Source of the DNA: Terriglobia bacterium | GTDB lineage: Bacteria > Acidobacteriota > Terriglobia > Terriglobales > Acidobacteriaceae | DNA length: 64,000 nucleotides | Assembly (NCBI GenBank): GCA_020073665.1 | Contig: JAIQEU010000010.1 | Location: 62,001-126,000 of the forward strand | Reading direction: 5' to 3' | Shown here: positions 44,172-53,683 of the stretch, in pieces | How positions within the stretch are numbered: position 1 is the first letter of the stretch | How the letters are laid out: the number at the start of each line of letters is the position of its first letter | The notes under the pieces: model-generated | Seen by the model: the letters and a program-made list of their open reading frames with translations, nothing else | Database searches by the model: none | What the model was told of the DNA's origin: nothing | Made by a program: the position numbers and the translations under genes

Positions 44172-45164
44172 ATGCGACTGGGAATGGTGGGTTTGGGTCG
44201 GATGGGCGCGAACATGACGCGCCGCCTCATGCGTGGGGGTCACGAACTGGTGGTCTCGGACCTGAGCCCTGACAACGTGCGGAACATCAGCAAGGAAGGC
44301 GCCATCGCTTCCGCTTCGCTCGACGATTTCGTGGCCAAGCTGGGCAAGCCGCGCGTGGCCTGGCTGATGGTTCCCGCTGGCGGTCCCACCGAACAAACCG
44401 TGCAAGCTCTGGCCCAGCGCATGCAAGCCGGCGACATCCTCATCGACGGTGGGAATTCCTATTTCAAAGACGACATCCGCCGCTCCAAGCAGCTTAAGGA
44501 AAAAGGCATTCATTACGTCGACGTCGGCACCAGCGGCGGCATCTGGGGCATCGATCGCGGCTACTGCATGATGATCGGCGGTCCCAAAGAAGCGGTGCAG
44601 CAGCTTGATCCCATCTTCAAGACGCTGGCCCCCGGACGCGGCGACATCCCCCGCACTCCCGGCCGCGAGAAACTTCCCGGCACCGCCGAAGACGGATACA
44701 TCTACTGCGGCCCCTCCGGTTCCGGCCACTTCGTAAAGATGGTGCACAACGGAATCGAATACGGCCTGATGCAGGCCTACGCCGAGGGTTTTGATATCTT
44801 CCGCAACGCATCGAGCAAGGAACTGCCGGAAGACCAGCGCTACGATCTGAACCTTGCGGACATCGCCGAAGTGTGGCGCCGGGGCAGCGTGGTCAGTTCG
44901 TGGCTACTCGATTTGACTGCGATGGCTTTGGCGGAAAATCCAACGCTTTCGGAGTACACCGGCTTTGTGCAGGATTCCGGCGAGGGCCGCTGGACCATCC
45001 AGGCGGCCATCGACGAAGCCGTCCCCGTCGACGTGCTTTCCGCGGCATTGTTTGTGCGTTTCCGTTCGCGCCAGGAACACACCTTTGCGGAGAGAGTGCT
45101 CTCCGCCATGCGCCAGAAATTTGGCGGGCACGTGGAACCAGCAGGCAGCAAGAAAGCGAAATAG
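44172..45164 (+). CDS. gnd: 6-phosphogluconate dehydrogenase, decarboxylating (short form)
   Basis: The enzyme converts 6-phosphogluconate to ribulose-5-phosphate and CO2 with NAD(P). The 330-residue length matches the short GndA-like class. Motifs: nucleotide-binding [20 protein letters not shown], substrate-binding [19 protein letters not shown], catalytic lysine region [16 protein letters not shown]. It is preceded by AAGGAG before ATG. It sits between tal-pgi and zwf in the operon. Confidence 0.93.
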   Translation: MRLGMVGLGRMGANMTRRLMRGGHELVVSDLSPDNVRNISKEGAIASASLDDFVAKLGKPRVAWLMVPAGGPTEQTVQALAQRMQAGDILIDGGNSYFKDDIRRSKQLKEKGIHYVDVGTSGGIWGIDRGYCMMIGGPKEAVQQLDPIFKTLAPGRGDIPRTPGREKLPGTAEDGYIYCGPSGSGHFVKMVHNGIEYGLMQAYAEGFDIFRNASSKELPEDQRYDLNLADIAEVWRRGSVVSSWLLDLTAMALAENPTLSEYTGFVQDSGEGRWTIQAAIDEAVPVDVLSAALFVRFRSRQEHTFAERVLSAMRQKFGGHVEPAGSKKAK

Positions 45165-45200
45165 GGTCTCCGGGGAGTACCAGACACAAAGGTAGAGGCA

Positions 45201-46739
45201 ATGCTCGAGAAAGACGTCACGTTACCTGCGCCCGCGCGCATCGGCAAACCCGCTGATCCCTGCGTCATGGTGATCTTCGGCGCCGCCGGAGATTTGACCC
45301 GCCGTAAGCTGATTCCCGCGCTCTACAACCTGGCCAAGGCGCAATTGCTGTCGCGCGAGTTCGCCGTGGTCGGCGTGGCCCACCGCCCCATGTCAACCGA
45401 CGATTTTCGCAAGAAGGTTTCCGACGACATGACCAAGTTCGCCACCGGCGAGATTGACCCTGATTTGCGCGAGTGGTTTGTCCGCCGCATGCACTACCTG
45501 ACCGGCGATTTTGGCGACAAGAATATCTACACCCAATTGAAAGACCTGCTGGACAAGGTGGACAAAGATCATTCCGCCCACGGCAACTACTTCTTCTACC
45601 TCGCCACCGGCTCGGATTACTTCGGTCCTATCGTCGAACAGCTTGCCGCTGCGGGCCTGATGGAACAGAACAACGAGCACTGGCGGCGGGTGATCATTGA
45701 AAAGCCCTTCGGACGGGACATCGACTCAGCGCGAGCGCTCAACGCGCAGTTGCTGCGCGTCGCCACCGAGAAGCAGATTTACCGTATCGACCACTACCTG
45801 GGAAAAGAAACCGTCCAGAACATCCTGGCGTTCCGCTTTGCCAACGGCATCTTCGAACCCATCTGGAACCGCCGCTATATCGACCACATTCAAATTTCAG
45901 TGGCTGAGACCGTGGGCGTGGAGGGTCGCGGCAGCTATTACGACATCGCCGGCGCGCTGCGCGACATGGTTCCCAACCACATCATGCAGCTCATCAGCCT
46001 GACCGCCATGGAGCCGCCGATTTCGTTCCAAGCGGATGCGGTCCGCGACGAGCAGGCCAAAATTCTGCACGCCATCCAGCCCTTCAGCGCGGAAGAAGTG
46101 TTGACCAAGACCGTCCGCGGACAGTACGGGGAAGGCACCGCGGGCGGGCAACACGTGCCGGCTTACCGCGCCGAAAGCGATGTCCCCAACGATTCCCGGA
46201 CCGAAACCTTCGTCGCCATGAAGCTGATGATCGACAACTGGCGCTGGGCCGACGTTCCCTTTTATTTGCGTACCGGCAAATGCATGCCCTCGCGCAATAC
46301 TCACATCGTCATCCAGTTCCGCCGGGCACCGTTTGTCTTGTTCCGCGACACCCAGGTCGAGAACCTGGTGCCCAACCAGCTGGTGCTGCACATCCAGCCG
46401 GAGGAAGGCATTTCACTGCGCTTTGCCGCCAAGGCCCCCGGCCCAATCATGCGGCTAGGCACTGTGGACATGAATTTCGAATACGCCGACTACTTCGGTA
46501 CCACGCCCAGTACCGGCTACGAACGGCTGCTGCACGATTGCATGATTGGCGACGCTACCCTGTTCCAGCGCGCCGACATGGTGGAGGCCGGCTGGTGTGT
46601 GGTCAGCCCTGTACTCGATGTCTGGAAGGCCCTGCCCCCGCGCAATTTCCCCAACTACCCCGCGGGTACCTGGGGTCCCAAGGAAGCGGACGAACTTTTG
46701 GAGCGCGACGGACGCCACTGGAGGAATTTCGAAAAATGA
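45201..46739 (+). CDS. zwf: Glucose-6-phosphate 1-dehydrogenase
   Basis: Zwf oxidises glucose-6-phosphate to 6-phosphogluconolactone, the first oxidative pentose phosphate step. The 512-residue protein has the nucleotide motif [20 protein letters not shown], active-site [21 protein letters not shown] and the family blocks [16 protein letters not shown] and [15 protein letters not shown]. The glk start overlaps its stop by four bases (ATGA). Confidence 0.95.
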   Translation: MLEKDVTLPAPARIGKPADPCVMVIFGAAGDLTRRKLIPALYNLAKAQLLSREFAVVGVAHRPMSTDDFRKKVSDDMTKFATGEIDPDLREWFVRRMHYLTGDFGDKNIYTQLKDLLDKVDKDHSAHGNYFFYLATGSDYFGPIVEQLAAAGLMEQNNEHWRRVIIEKPFGRDIDSARALNAQLLRVATEKQIYRIDHYLGKETVQNILAFRFANGIFEPIWNRRYIDHIQISVAETVGVEGRGSYYDIAGALRDMVPNHIMQLISLTAMEPPISFQADAVRDEQAKILHAIQPFSAEEVLTKTVRGQYGEGTAGGQHVPAYRAESDVPNDSRTETFVAMKLMIDNWRWADVPFYLRTGKCMPSRNTHIVIQFRRAPFVLFRDTQVENLVPNQLVLHIQPEEGISLRFAAKAPGPIMRLGTVDMNFEYADYFGTTPSTGYERLLHDCMIGDATLFQRADMVEAGWCVVSPVLDVWKALPPRNFPNYPAGTWGPKEADELLERDGRHWRNFEK

Positions 46740-47719
46740 TTCTGGCCGGCGATATAGGAGGCACCAACTCAAGGCTGGCGTTCGTGGATGTTTCGACGCG
46801 CCCGGTTCGACTGGTCTCGGTTTCGGTTTTTCCCAGCCGCGAATATTCCAGCCTGGACGAAATCGTGGCCAAGTTCGTGGGCTCCTCCAACCTGCAGCCG
46901 ACTGCGGCCTGCTTCGGCATTGCCGGACCCGTGCGCAATGGCCGGGTGGAAGCCTCGAACCTGCCCTGGGTGATCGAAGCCAAGCGCCTGGCGAACGAAC
47001 TCCATCTCGATAAGACCCTCTTGATCAATGATCTCGAGGCCAACGCCTGGGGCATCGCCACCCTTGGCCCCGAAGATGTTGTCCCCCTGAACCAGGTTAC
47101 GGGAAACCCGCCTGGCAACCAGGCCGTAATCGCCGCCGGGACTGGACTCGGCGAGGCCGGCATGTATTGGGACGGCTCCCAGCATCACATATTCGCCAGC
47201 GAAGGCGGCCACACCGATTTCGCTCCGCGCAACGATCTGGAGTTGGAACTGTATCGCTACCTGCGCGCCCGCTTCGGACACGTCAGCTACGAGCGCATCG
47301 TGTCTGGCCCCGGTCTGGTCAACGTGTATCACTTCTTGCGTGACACCGGCCGCGGCAAGGAACCGCAATGGCTGATTGACCAGATGGCGCACTCCGACCC
47401 GGCTGCCGCCATCTCGCGTGCCGCCATGGACGGCAAATGTAGCCTGAGCGAGCAGGCGCTCGACCTGTTCATATCCATTTATGGTGCTGAGGCCGGGAAC
47501 CTGGCGCTTAAAATTATGTCCACCGGCGGAGTCTACCTGGGCGGCGGCATCGCCCCCAAGATGTTGCCTAAACTGAAGGGCCCTCTGTTCATGCAGGCGT
47601 TCATTGCCAAGGGCCGCATGCAGCATCTGCTGGAAGCCATGCCGGTACGCGTCATCATGAATGACAAAGCCGCGCTCCAGGGCGCCGCCCGTTGCGCCGC
47701 GGTGAATAGCGCCGGTTGA
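46736..47719 (+). CDS. glk: Glucokinase
   Basis: The 327-residue enzyme phosphorylates glucose with ATP. Motifs: phosphate loop [16 protein letters not shown] at the N-terminus, [29 protein letters not shown] with the catalytic aspartate, [10 protein letters not shown] and the [10 protein letters not shown] block characteristic of bacterial Glk. ATG 46736 overlaps the zwf stop. Linking glk to zwf feeds glucose directly into the oxidative branch. A longer open frame reaching back into zwf is only its shifted shadow. Confidence 0.93.
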   Translation: MILAGDIGGTNSRLAFVDVSTRPVRLVSVSVFPSREYSSLDEIVAKFVGSSNLQPTAACFGIAGPVRNGRVEASNLPWVIEAKRLANELHLDKTLLINDLEANAWGIATLGPEDVVPLNQVTGNPPGNQAVIAAGTGLGEAGMYWDGSQHHIFASEGGHTDFAPRNDLELELYRYLRARFGHVSYERIVSGPGLVNVYHFLRDTGRGKEPQWLIDQMAHSDPAAAISRAAMDGKCSLSEQALDLFISIYGAEAGNLALKIMSTGGVYLGGGIAPKMLPKLKGPLFMQAFIAKGRMQHLLEAMPVRVIMNDKAALQGAARCAAVNSAG

Positions 47720-47729
47720 TCTTCATAAT

Positions 47730-48464
47730 ATGGCTGCGCAACCGGAAATTCGCATCCTCAACAATGCTGCGGATATGTTCCAGGCCGCCGCGGACGAATT
47801 TGCCGGACTGGCGCACGCCGCCACGCGCGCTAACCAAAGATTCACTGTCGCGTTATCCGGCGGCTCGACTCCCAAGAGCCTCTACACCCTGCTCGCCAGC
47901 CGGAGCGACATTCCCTGGAAGCAGATCTACTTCTTCTTCGGCGATGAGCGCCATGTCCCGCCCGACCATCCCGAAAGCAATTACCGCATGGCGCACACGG
48001 CCATGCTCGCGCACGTCCCTCCAGAAAATGTTTTTCGGGTTCGTGGCGAACTAGCCGACGCCAACGCCGCCGCCCTGGGCTACGAACAGTCCATGCGGAC
48101 GTTTTTTCGCCTGCAGCCGGGCGAATTCCCGCGTTTCGATTTAACCCTGCTCGGCCTTGGTCCCGACGGACACACCGCCTCGCTGTTCCCCGGCTCCGCC
48201 GCGCTCCACGAGACGCAACGCCTGGTGGTCGCCAACTGGGTAGAAAAATTCAACTCCTACCGCATCACCTTCACCTACCCGGTGCTGAACCACTCCGCGT
48301 GCGTGCTGTTTTTGGCCAGCGGAACAGAGAAAGCCCACGCGCTCCACGAGATTCTCGAAGGCAGCGAGGATCTTCCCGCCAAACGGGTGCGCCCCACTGA
48401 TGGCAGATTGATCTGGATGTCGGATCGCGACGCCGCCAGCGGCTTGTCCGGCAGCACGCGTTAA
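47730..48464 (+). CDS. pgl: 6-phosphogluconolactonase
   Basis: This 244-residue DevB/SOL-type lactonase hydrolyses 6-phosphogluconolactone. Family motifs: FTVALSGGSTPKSLYTLL, YFFFGDERHVPPDHPESNYRM, and LTLLGLGPDGHTASLFPG. It begins 10 bp after glk and ends the pentose phosphate run, supplying the step between zwf and gnd. Confidence 0.93.
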   Translation: MAAQPEIRILNNAADMFQAAADEFAGLAHAATRANQRFTVALSGGSTPKSLYTLLASRSDIPWKQIYFFFGDERHVPPDHPESNYRMAHTAMLAHVPPENVFRVRGELADANAAALGYEQSMRTFFRLQPGEFPRFDLTLLGLGPDGHTASLFPGSAALHETQRLVVANWVEKFNSYRITFTYPVLNHSACVLFLASGTEKAHALHEILEGSEDLPAKRVRPTDGRLIWMSDRDAASGLSGSTR

Positions 48465-48572
48465 ACGCTGCCGCCTTCGTGTCACCGACGTGGTTCGTAT
48501 CCGGGCATGCCTTTTCAGGCATACCGTAAGGATTTACTTGAGAAGAACCTTGAGGCGCTGGTTTGCAGCCGG

Positions 48573-49397
48573 CTAGAACACCGGCACCAGGTTGTGCTTT
48601 CTCTGGTACATCCGCCGGTCTACGGCGCGCAGCACGTCCGCCACGCTGCTGCCGTGGATATAGGGCGCCAGGCCCCAGGTAAACGAGAGCTCGTAGCCTT
48701 TCTTCTTGCTAATGTTCCATTGCTCGACCGCGCGCAGCAACCGCTGCACGGGAGGATCAGCCTGCTCCTCGGTGGTGTCCGGCATCACGATCAGGAATTC
48801 ATCCCCGCCCTGGCGGAAAATCACGTCGCCCCCGCGGAAGACCATCTTCAGTATGCGGGAGAAGTCGATCAGAATTTCGTCCCCTTCCATGCTGCCGTAC
48901 TTGGCATTGATGGCGTGGAACCCGTTGATATCCATGGTGACAAACGACAGGCTGGCGCCCAGCCGGTTGGCCCGCGCCACCTCCCGCGGAATGATTTCAT
49001 TCATGGCTCGCCGGTTCAGCAACTGGGTAAGCGGATCGATCAGCGACAGGCTCTCCAGCCGTTCGTTCAGCACCAGTTCGCGGATCAACGCCCGGCGCGT
49101 GGCATTCAGGGTGAGCTTCTGGCCCATCAGGTAGATGTTGAACAGTACGATCAGGCAGATCAACCCGAAGAACAGCTGCGGCAGGTAGGCGTGATCGACG
49201 CGCACGATGCGCTGCGCCCAAAGCAGGTTCGGGACCAGCAAGGCCAGCACGCCCCCGGTCAGCACCAGGATCACCAGGATGCCAATGGACCACAACTGCA
49301 GGTCTCGCCCGGAAAGCTGCTGGATCTCCTGCTGAATTTCCTCCGCCCGCGCCAGCATCGAGGGCTGCACGGCTAGATCTTCGTTGGGCTCAGACAT
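48573..49397 (-). CDS. Membrane diguanylate cyclase (GGDEF)
   Basis: The 274-residue protein has two membrane segments (about 35-55 and 71-92) and a C-terminal GGDEF domain (about 115-270). It keeps the metal aspartate (TMDINGF), the intact RQGGDEFLIVMP active site, and an RxxD inhibitory site (RGGD) five residues before GGDEF. It should make c-di-GMP and be product-inhibited. AGGAGGGGAG before ATG 49397 sets the start. A TTACGCCGGTAA-type element lies 100 bp upstream. Confidence 0.9.
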   Translation of the reverse strand: MSEPNEDLAVQPSMLARAEEIQQEIQQLSGRDLQLWSIGILVILVLTGGVLALLVPNLLWAQRIVRVDHAYLPQLFFGLICLIVLFNIYLMGQKLTLNATRRALIRELVLNERLESLSLIDPLTQLLNRRAMNEIIPREVARANRLGASLSFVTMDINGFHAINAKYGSMEGDEILIDFSRILKMVFRGGDVIFRQGGDEFLIVMPDTTEEQADPPVQRLLRAVEQWNISKKKGYELSFTWGLAPYIHGSSVADVLRAVDRRMYQRKHNLVPVF

Positions 49398-49497
49398 CTC
49401 CCCTCCTGTCCCGAATGCACCCGCTTCCGAGACACCGGTACACCCGTAATTCTCATCGGAAGTCCCCACCCAGGCACAGGGGGAAATCGCCCATGCA

Positions 49498-49526
49498 GGT
49501 TACGCCGGTAATCTTAGGAAGTAACC
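49498..49526. promoter_or_regulatory. Candidate operator, GGTTAC...GTAACC
   Basis: GGTTAC (49498-49503) and GTAACC (49521-49526) are inverted, enclosing CGGTAAT. TTACGCCGGT followed 11 bp later by GTAAC matches the elements at 3988-4014 and 4758-4786 with one core change. It lies about 100 bp upstream of the diguanylate cyclase start. Confidence 0.4.
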
Positions 49527-49555
49527 AGTTCGGGCCCACAACTGCCCGCAAACCG

Positions 49556-49577
49556 GTAGCGCCGGCGTTCCGCCAGC
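49556..49577. repeat. REP-like palindrome
   Basis: GTA plus GCGCCGGCGTTCCGCCAGC is a near copy of the REP-like unit. It lies in the long gap right of the diguanylate cyclase. Confidence 0.65.
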
Positions 49578-50021
49578 AATGAGGATGCGAAATTTGTGAA
49601 GGGTACGGCTTTATGGAGATTGTAGAGTGGAGCAGAACTCGGCCCTGGGTTAAGGCGCTGCCATGAAGAAGGCTTTAGCCGCCGAGGTTTGGCGCTTGTG
49701 ATAGCCAGGGGCAATATTACAACTCGTCAGAAGCAGGACTGTTCTGAAAGAAAGAACCCAGATGGAGAGGAATCAGGGACGGGAAATCCTCGGACGGCCG
49801 GGATGTTTCCTGATACTTTCACTCACCGTGGTCCGCTTGGCTCGCGTCATCGGAAGCGTTCCGTTCATCCCCGGATTCTCACGCTACGCTCGCGGCGGAG
49901 TGTAAAGGATGTGCCGAGGCGCTTTTTATTAAGGATGTCATGAAACCGAACGCACCCAACGCGAATGAGTGGGGCCCGCGCGAGGTTAGCTGGCCACCCG
50001 CTCCTAAGTATCGACTTATGG
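49578..50021. other. Long non-coding stretch at the edge of an accessory segment
   Basis: About 440 bp with no frame that has both a start signal and coding character. Short pieces resemble decayed palindromic repeats (AAGGCTTTAGCCGCC near 49670). Base composition falls to the right, towards the Cys-rich gene. No RNA gene recognised. Confidence 0.4.
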
Positions 50022-50050
50022 TTGACAATCAACTTACTAAATGGTAGCTT
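50022..50050 (+). promoter_or_regulatory. Promoter of the Cys-rich secreted protein gene
   Basis: TTGACA (50022-50027) is a consensus -35 box, and TAGCTT (50045-50050) lies 17 bp on as a weak -10. GTTGACAATCAAC (50021-50033) forms a GTTGA/TCAAC inverted repeat over the -35 box and may be an operator. Confidence 0.5.
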
Positions 50051-50148
50051 ATGTGTCGCATCTTTCGTCCCCTCGCTCACGGCTCGTTTGGAGCGTTTCG
50101 ATAGCGTAGTAGCCTTTCGGCCAGACGGAAACCACAAAGGAGGTCCCA

Positions 50149-50538
50149 ATGCAGACCGTAAGGTTTCTGCTTGTCCTCTTTGCAGTCTGGCGAATCGCGA
50201 CTGTCGCGCAGGCATGTTGTAGCACAACGAACTTTGTTCAAACAGATTGTGGCGGAGGCCCTGGCTGTCGCACGAAGCACATCCGAGTTTCCGACGCTGG
50301 TAGCGGTAACCTATGGGAGGATGGTACAGGGAATCCTGTCTACTGCGATGTAAATCAAACGTGTGCTGCCATACCGGTCGGAATCTGCAGTGTTGTTAGA
50401 GCACCGAACAACCCGTTAAAGGGTGAAGAGAACATCCCACAGACAAGTGCTAGAACCGTTGCCCTGCCGAGTTGTGCGTCCTTACGTGGAGAGCGATTAG
50501 AAGCATACATCGCAACACTCCGATCAACCCAACACTGA
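50149..50538 (+). CDS. Cysteine-rich secreted protein of unknown function
   Basis: The 129-residue protein starts with a signal sequence (FLLVLFAVWRIATVAQA), probably cleaved before the double cysteine at 23-24. Eight cysteines follow (23, 24, 34, 40, 66, 72, 80, 109), enough for four disulfides. The rest is polar with no recognised family. AAAGGAGGT precedes ATG 50149, the strongest ribosome-binding site in this part. A propeller-like secreted protein follows 26 bp downstream, so they are likely a pair. Lower GC suggests recent acquisition. Confidence 0.65.
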   Translation: MQTVRFLLVLFAVWRIATVAQACCSTTNFVQTDCGGGPGCRTKHIRVSDAGSGNLWEDGTGNPVYCDVNQTCAAIPVGICSVVRAPNNPLKGEENIPQTSARTVALPSCASLRGERLEAYIATLRSTQH

Positions 50539-50564
50539 AGAAAGGATGGCGGGAGACTGGAGCG

Positions 50565-51548
50565 ATGTTTCTTCCGTTCGTTTTGCTTCTGCTCTCAACT
50601 GGAACGAAGCCCACAACGACTTCTCGTCTTCCCCACCTCGTACGGCTTGAGATATCTACCTCAACGACTTTGGAGGTACCCTCGTTCGGTTCCTTTGGCG
50701 ATGCACAGGCCGATGAGGATGGGAATCTCTTCTTCCACGCCGCCACAAGGCACTACCTCGACAGCGTCGTCCTAGGAGTCTATGCCAAGAAGTCTCAGCC
50801 AGTAGTATTCGCCTTGCCGGACGACTTTGCCAAGAGTACCGCCTTCGCTGCGTTCTCCGTTACCAGATCTGGCAAGGTGTACATCGCTGCTGAAGACAGA
50901 GAACTCAAGGCTCGCCCTCGCGTGTTCTCCTTCGATGATGATGGTCAACTAAGTTCCCAGACAGAACTGGAGACCCCGAAAGGAGTCAGAGTCAAGACGC
51001 TTTCAATTTTTGACCGAAGCGGCAATATGTTTGTCGCGGGCTACTATGATTCGAGTGCGCTGCCAGCACAGAGAGGAAGGAGTTATGTGGCCCTGGTCAC
51101 TCCTTCCGGCAAGGTTCTGCGGGAACTACGTAATGGGGACACCATAGACCTTAAGAAAGTTGGAGACATTCCAAATGAATCATCCAGCTACGTAGCGGAT
51201 GATGGCAACTTGTACTTGTTGGCCGGCAACAAAATCCGAGTTCTACAGGAGTCAGGTCAACTCTTACGTACCCTTCATCTCAGCAAGCCGTCTCAGGAAT
51301 GTTTCGCGACCAAGGTGATCGTCTCCCAAGGCATCGCTGCCGTTTGGCTAGACGTCAACCCTAAAGAAGGGCAGACAGTCCAGCTAAACTTCGAGACTAT
51401 AGATGTAAGCACCGGCCATATCCTCAGCCTTTACTATCCCGAAGACGAACTCGGGAATAAGGCAGTCAACTTCACGCGACAGGATGGCTTCACCTTCCTC
51501 GACAGCGATAAGGGGCGAGTCCGTCTGTTCACTGCCGCCGCTCATTGA
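50565..51548 (+). CDS. Secreted propeller-like protein of unknown function
   Basis: The 327-residue protein has an N-terminal hydrophobic signal (FLPFVLLLLSTG) and repeated strand units with DG or SG turns: DAQADEDGNLFFHA, SVTRSGKVYIAAED, IFDRSGNMFVAG, VADDGNLYLLAGNKIRVL. The spacing suits a six-bladed propeller of the NHL type. No enzyme motif seen. ATG 50565 places the hydrophobic stretch at the very N-terminus; an upstream GTG in frame would overlap the Cys-rich gene. Likely cotranscribed with it. Confidence 0.65.
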   Translation: MFLPFVLLLLSTGTKPTTTSRLPHLVRLEISTSTTLEVPSFGSFGDAQADEDGNLFFHAATRHYLDSVVLGVYAKKSQPVVFALPDDFAKSTAFAAFSVTRSGKVYIAAEDRELKARPRVFSFDDDGQLSSQTELETPKGVRVKTLSIFDRSGNMFVAGYYDSSALPAQRGRSYVALVTPSGKVLRELRNGDTIDLKKVGDIPNESSSYVADDGNLYLLAGNKIRVLQESGQLLRTLHLSKPSQECFATKVIVSQGIAAVWLDVNPKEGQTVQLNFETIDVSTGHILSLYYPEDELGNKAVNFTRQDGFTFLDSDKGRVRLFTAAAH

Positions 51549-51651
51549 GCGGCCTTCCGCCAGGACGGCGAGAACCCTCGACAAGAGCGAAGGCTGTGTC
51601 AGAAGATGGCTATCCAGGTAACTCGGGCGTCCGGAGCATCGGTATGCCGTA

Positions 51652-52119
51652 TTACCCGTAGTTTACATTCACCAAAACATTATTCCCGTTATCCTTGCGC
51701 AGCGTGACTTCCACTTTCTGTCCGACCGGCAAGGCGTTGCGCACATCCCCTTGCACCACAAGCATGCGCTGTGCCGAACCGCCGTTGGAGAGTACGACCA
51801 CCGAGCTGTTGGGCTGCCCGACGTTCGATTCGTAGAATTCGACGCTCTGCACTTTGCCGCGCTGCACCTGCCCGCCGGCCACGGTTACGCTGGACGACCG
51901 AAAGCCGGAGGCGCCCGCCTTGTCCCCTCCCCCGGACTTGCCTTTGCGCAATTCCAGCAGCGCATTCAGGAACAGTATTCCTGACATGGCCAGCAGGATC
52001 AGGCTCATGAATAATCCGTCCACGGTCGTGACCGTGCCCGCAAGCACGACCCAGACAATTCCTAGCAGAGGAACCAGCGCCAGAATCAGCGAGATGACCA
52101 GCATCATAGGTTTTTTCAA
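51652..52119 (-). CDS. Two-helix membrane protein with soluble C-terminal domain
   Basis: The 155-residue protein has two membrane segments (about 5-27 and 34-55), a Gly/Ser-rich linker, and a C-terminal beta-rich domain (about 75-155) with VTLRKDNGNNVLVNVNYG at the end. The tail could be an OB- or NfeD-like module, but this is uncertain. It converges with the propeller-like gene. No family recognised. Confidence 0.6.
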   Translation of the reverse strand: MKKPMMLVISLILALVPLLGIVWVVLAGTVTTVDGLFMSLILLAMSGILFLNALLELRKGKSGGGDKAGASGFRSSSVTVAGGQVQRGKVQSVEFYESNVGQPNSSVVVLSNGGSAQRMLVVQGDVRNALPVGQKVEVTLRKDNGNNVLVNVNYG

Positions 52120-52187
52120 GTAAAACGGACGGGCAACAGACTAGCAGAAATGACGGCAGTTTTTCACCCCATTCAAGCCCCGGGGCC

Positions 52188-52604
52188 TCAGGCGCAGGTG
52201 TCGCGCCAGTCGCCGATCTCTTTCAGGCCTTCTTTGCGGGTCTGCTCGAACAAGCGGACGCGGTGGCGGGTGTGCTCGAATTCATGAATATCGGCCCAGA
52301 CCTCGGCCTGCCAGGGCTCGTCGTGCACCGCCGATTCGCCGCAGGTGGCGCAGCGGGTATGCAGTTTGCGGACAATCCGCATGCCTTGAGCGGCGGGCGT
52401 GGCGTCGGGCAGTTCGATAAAAATGCAGCGGACTTCCTGAATGTCTTCGTTATCGCCGATCAGATGCTCGTAGCGCAGCAGGTAGCCGAAATTCAGCTTG
52501 CGCGCTTCGGCCTCCGCCTCAGCCCGGGTATGGAATGGCCCGTACTCGGCCCGCAACTGCTCAGTCGAGTCGCACGCCATCCAGAACGTTTCCTTGTATG
52601 CCAT
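52188..52604 (-). CDS. Hypothetical protein with a CxxC pair
   Basis: This 138-residue soluble protein has an alpha/beta N-terminal half (ETFWMACDSTEQLRAEYGPF) and a CATCG motif near residue 89 in RCATCGESAVHDEPWQAE, where the Cys pair and His could bind zinc. It ends with a short cysteine-containing tail. It has no membrane segment. Family not recognised. Codon use matches conserved genes nearby. Confidence 0.6.
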   Translation of the reverse strand: MAYKETFWMACDSTEQLRAEYGPFHTRAEAEAEARKLNFGYLLRYEHLIGDNEDIQEVRCIFIELPDATPAAQGMRIVRKLHTRCATCGESAVHDEPWQAEVWADIHEFEHTRHRVRLFEQTRKEGLKEIGDWRDTCA

Positions 52605-52901
52605 ACCTACCTCGTGGGACAGCGACTAACTCAGTCCGAACCGCGAGTCGCCTGGGACAACTCGCCTACGGGAAGTGCAATTCGAATGCCGCAGGGTGCA
52701 AGGCAAGTCGTTGGCGCACATCAGTTTGGACCACTCGAATCGGCGGTATGGGCTTGACCGTGCAAGGTTTTGCAGCGTTTTCCCCACCTCTGCCCGCACG
52801 GCGGGTACGCTTCTGGTCACTTGGCGCTTCCCATTCGATGAACTAACATCACCTCTTAACCTAGGCCAACTTAGCCTTGCTGGAAAGGTGTCATTGAGGT
52901 T
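52605..52901. other. Intergenic region upstream of the tandem PilZ gene
   Basis: This 297-bp gap between divergent genes should hold two promoters. No strong -35/-10 pair, hairpin or small gene was recognised. GAGGT near 52896 is the ribosome-binding site of the next gene. Confidence 0.35.
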
Positions 52902-53558
52902 ATGGGTCAGCGCCGGGAGCCTCGCAAGGAGATCAAACTTCCTGTCCGCATCTTCGGAAGTGATGCCAGCGGAAAAGTCTTCTCCGAAAACGTGACCACC
53001 GTCAACGTAAGCCGTGAGGGCGTGAAACTAGGCGGGGTGCAGGCGTCCGTCAAACCCGGTGAAATCATCGGGCTGACTTACAAAGACAAAAAGGCACGCT
53101 TCACCGTGAAGTGGGCGGGCCAGCCCGGCACCCCGGGGCAAGGCCAGCTCGGGCTGCTCAGCCTGGCCCCCGAAAAATCCGTTTGGGATTTCCCCCTTCC
53201 CTCCCCCGGCATCGACGAATTCGGCCGCCACTCCAAGGGCAGCGAACGCCGCAAACACCCGCGCCTGAAATGCGTGAACTCGGCGGAACTCCGCGCCGAG
53301 GGCCAGTCCGCTCCCATCTGGGGCAGAGCCGTCGATCTCAGCCTGGGCGGTTGCTTCATCGAGATGCCCATCCCCCTGCCCGCCCATACCAAGCTCAAGA
53401 TCGGGCTCTGGATCCAGGACAACAAACTGCAATTGAACGGCAAAGTGGTGAACAGCCGCCCCGGTTTCGGGGTGGGCGTCGAGTTCACCGAGGTCGCTCC
53501 CGAGGATGCGGAGCGGCTGAAGCAGTTCCTCAAGAGCATCACCCGCCTGCCCATGTGA
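52902..53558 (+). CDS. Protein with two PilZ domains
   Basis: The 218-residue protein has an N-terminal PilZ-like domain (about 1-95, RREPRKEIKLPVRI and NVSREGVKLGG) and a second, better-kept PilZ domain (about 112-216, ERRKHPRLKCVNSAEL and DLSLGGCFIE). Both have an RxxxR-like stretch and an xxSxxG motif, but the first has lost some consensus. It could bind two c-di-GMP dimers or use one domain for dimerisation. GAGGT sits just before ATG 52902. Domain architecture is seen; output is unknown. Confidence 0.85.
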   Translation: MGQRREPRKEIKLPVRIFGSDASGKVFSENVTTVNVSREGVKLGGVQASVKPGEIIGLTYKDKKARFTVKWAGQPGTPGQGQLGLLSLAPEKSVWDFPLPSPGIDEFGRHSKGSERRKHPRLKCVNSAELRAEGQSAPIWGRAVDLSLGGCFIEMPIPLPAHTKLKIGLWIQDNKLQLNGKVVNSRPGFGVGVEFTEVAPEDAERLKQFLKSITRLPM

Positions 53559-53683
53559 ACCGCCGCAGCAGCAGCCGAACTCAGGTATCATCTCCTGAGT
53601 TTCCAGCGGACGTGCAACCAGGCGCCTGTGCTCTTATCGCGCGACCCGCCACGACCCGCAAGTCTTTAAACTCTGACGCGCCA

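Noticed and set aside
46280-46735. N-terminal extension of glucokinase
   Set aside because: This is the out-of-frame reading of the 3' end of zwf. Glucokinase begins at [11 protein letters not shown], where its stop-start overlap with zwf is normal.
53111-53683. Extended reading frame in front of the GNAT gene
   Set aside because: The first part is a shifted reading of the PilZ gene, rich in Arg and Pro. GNAT homology begins after ATG 53684.
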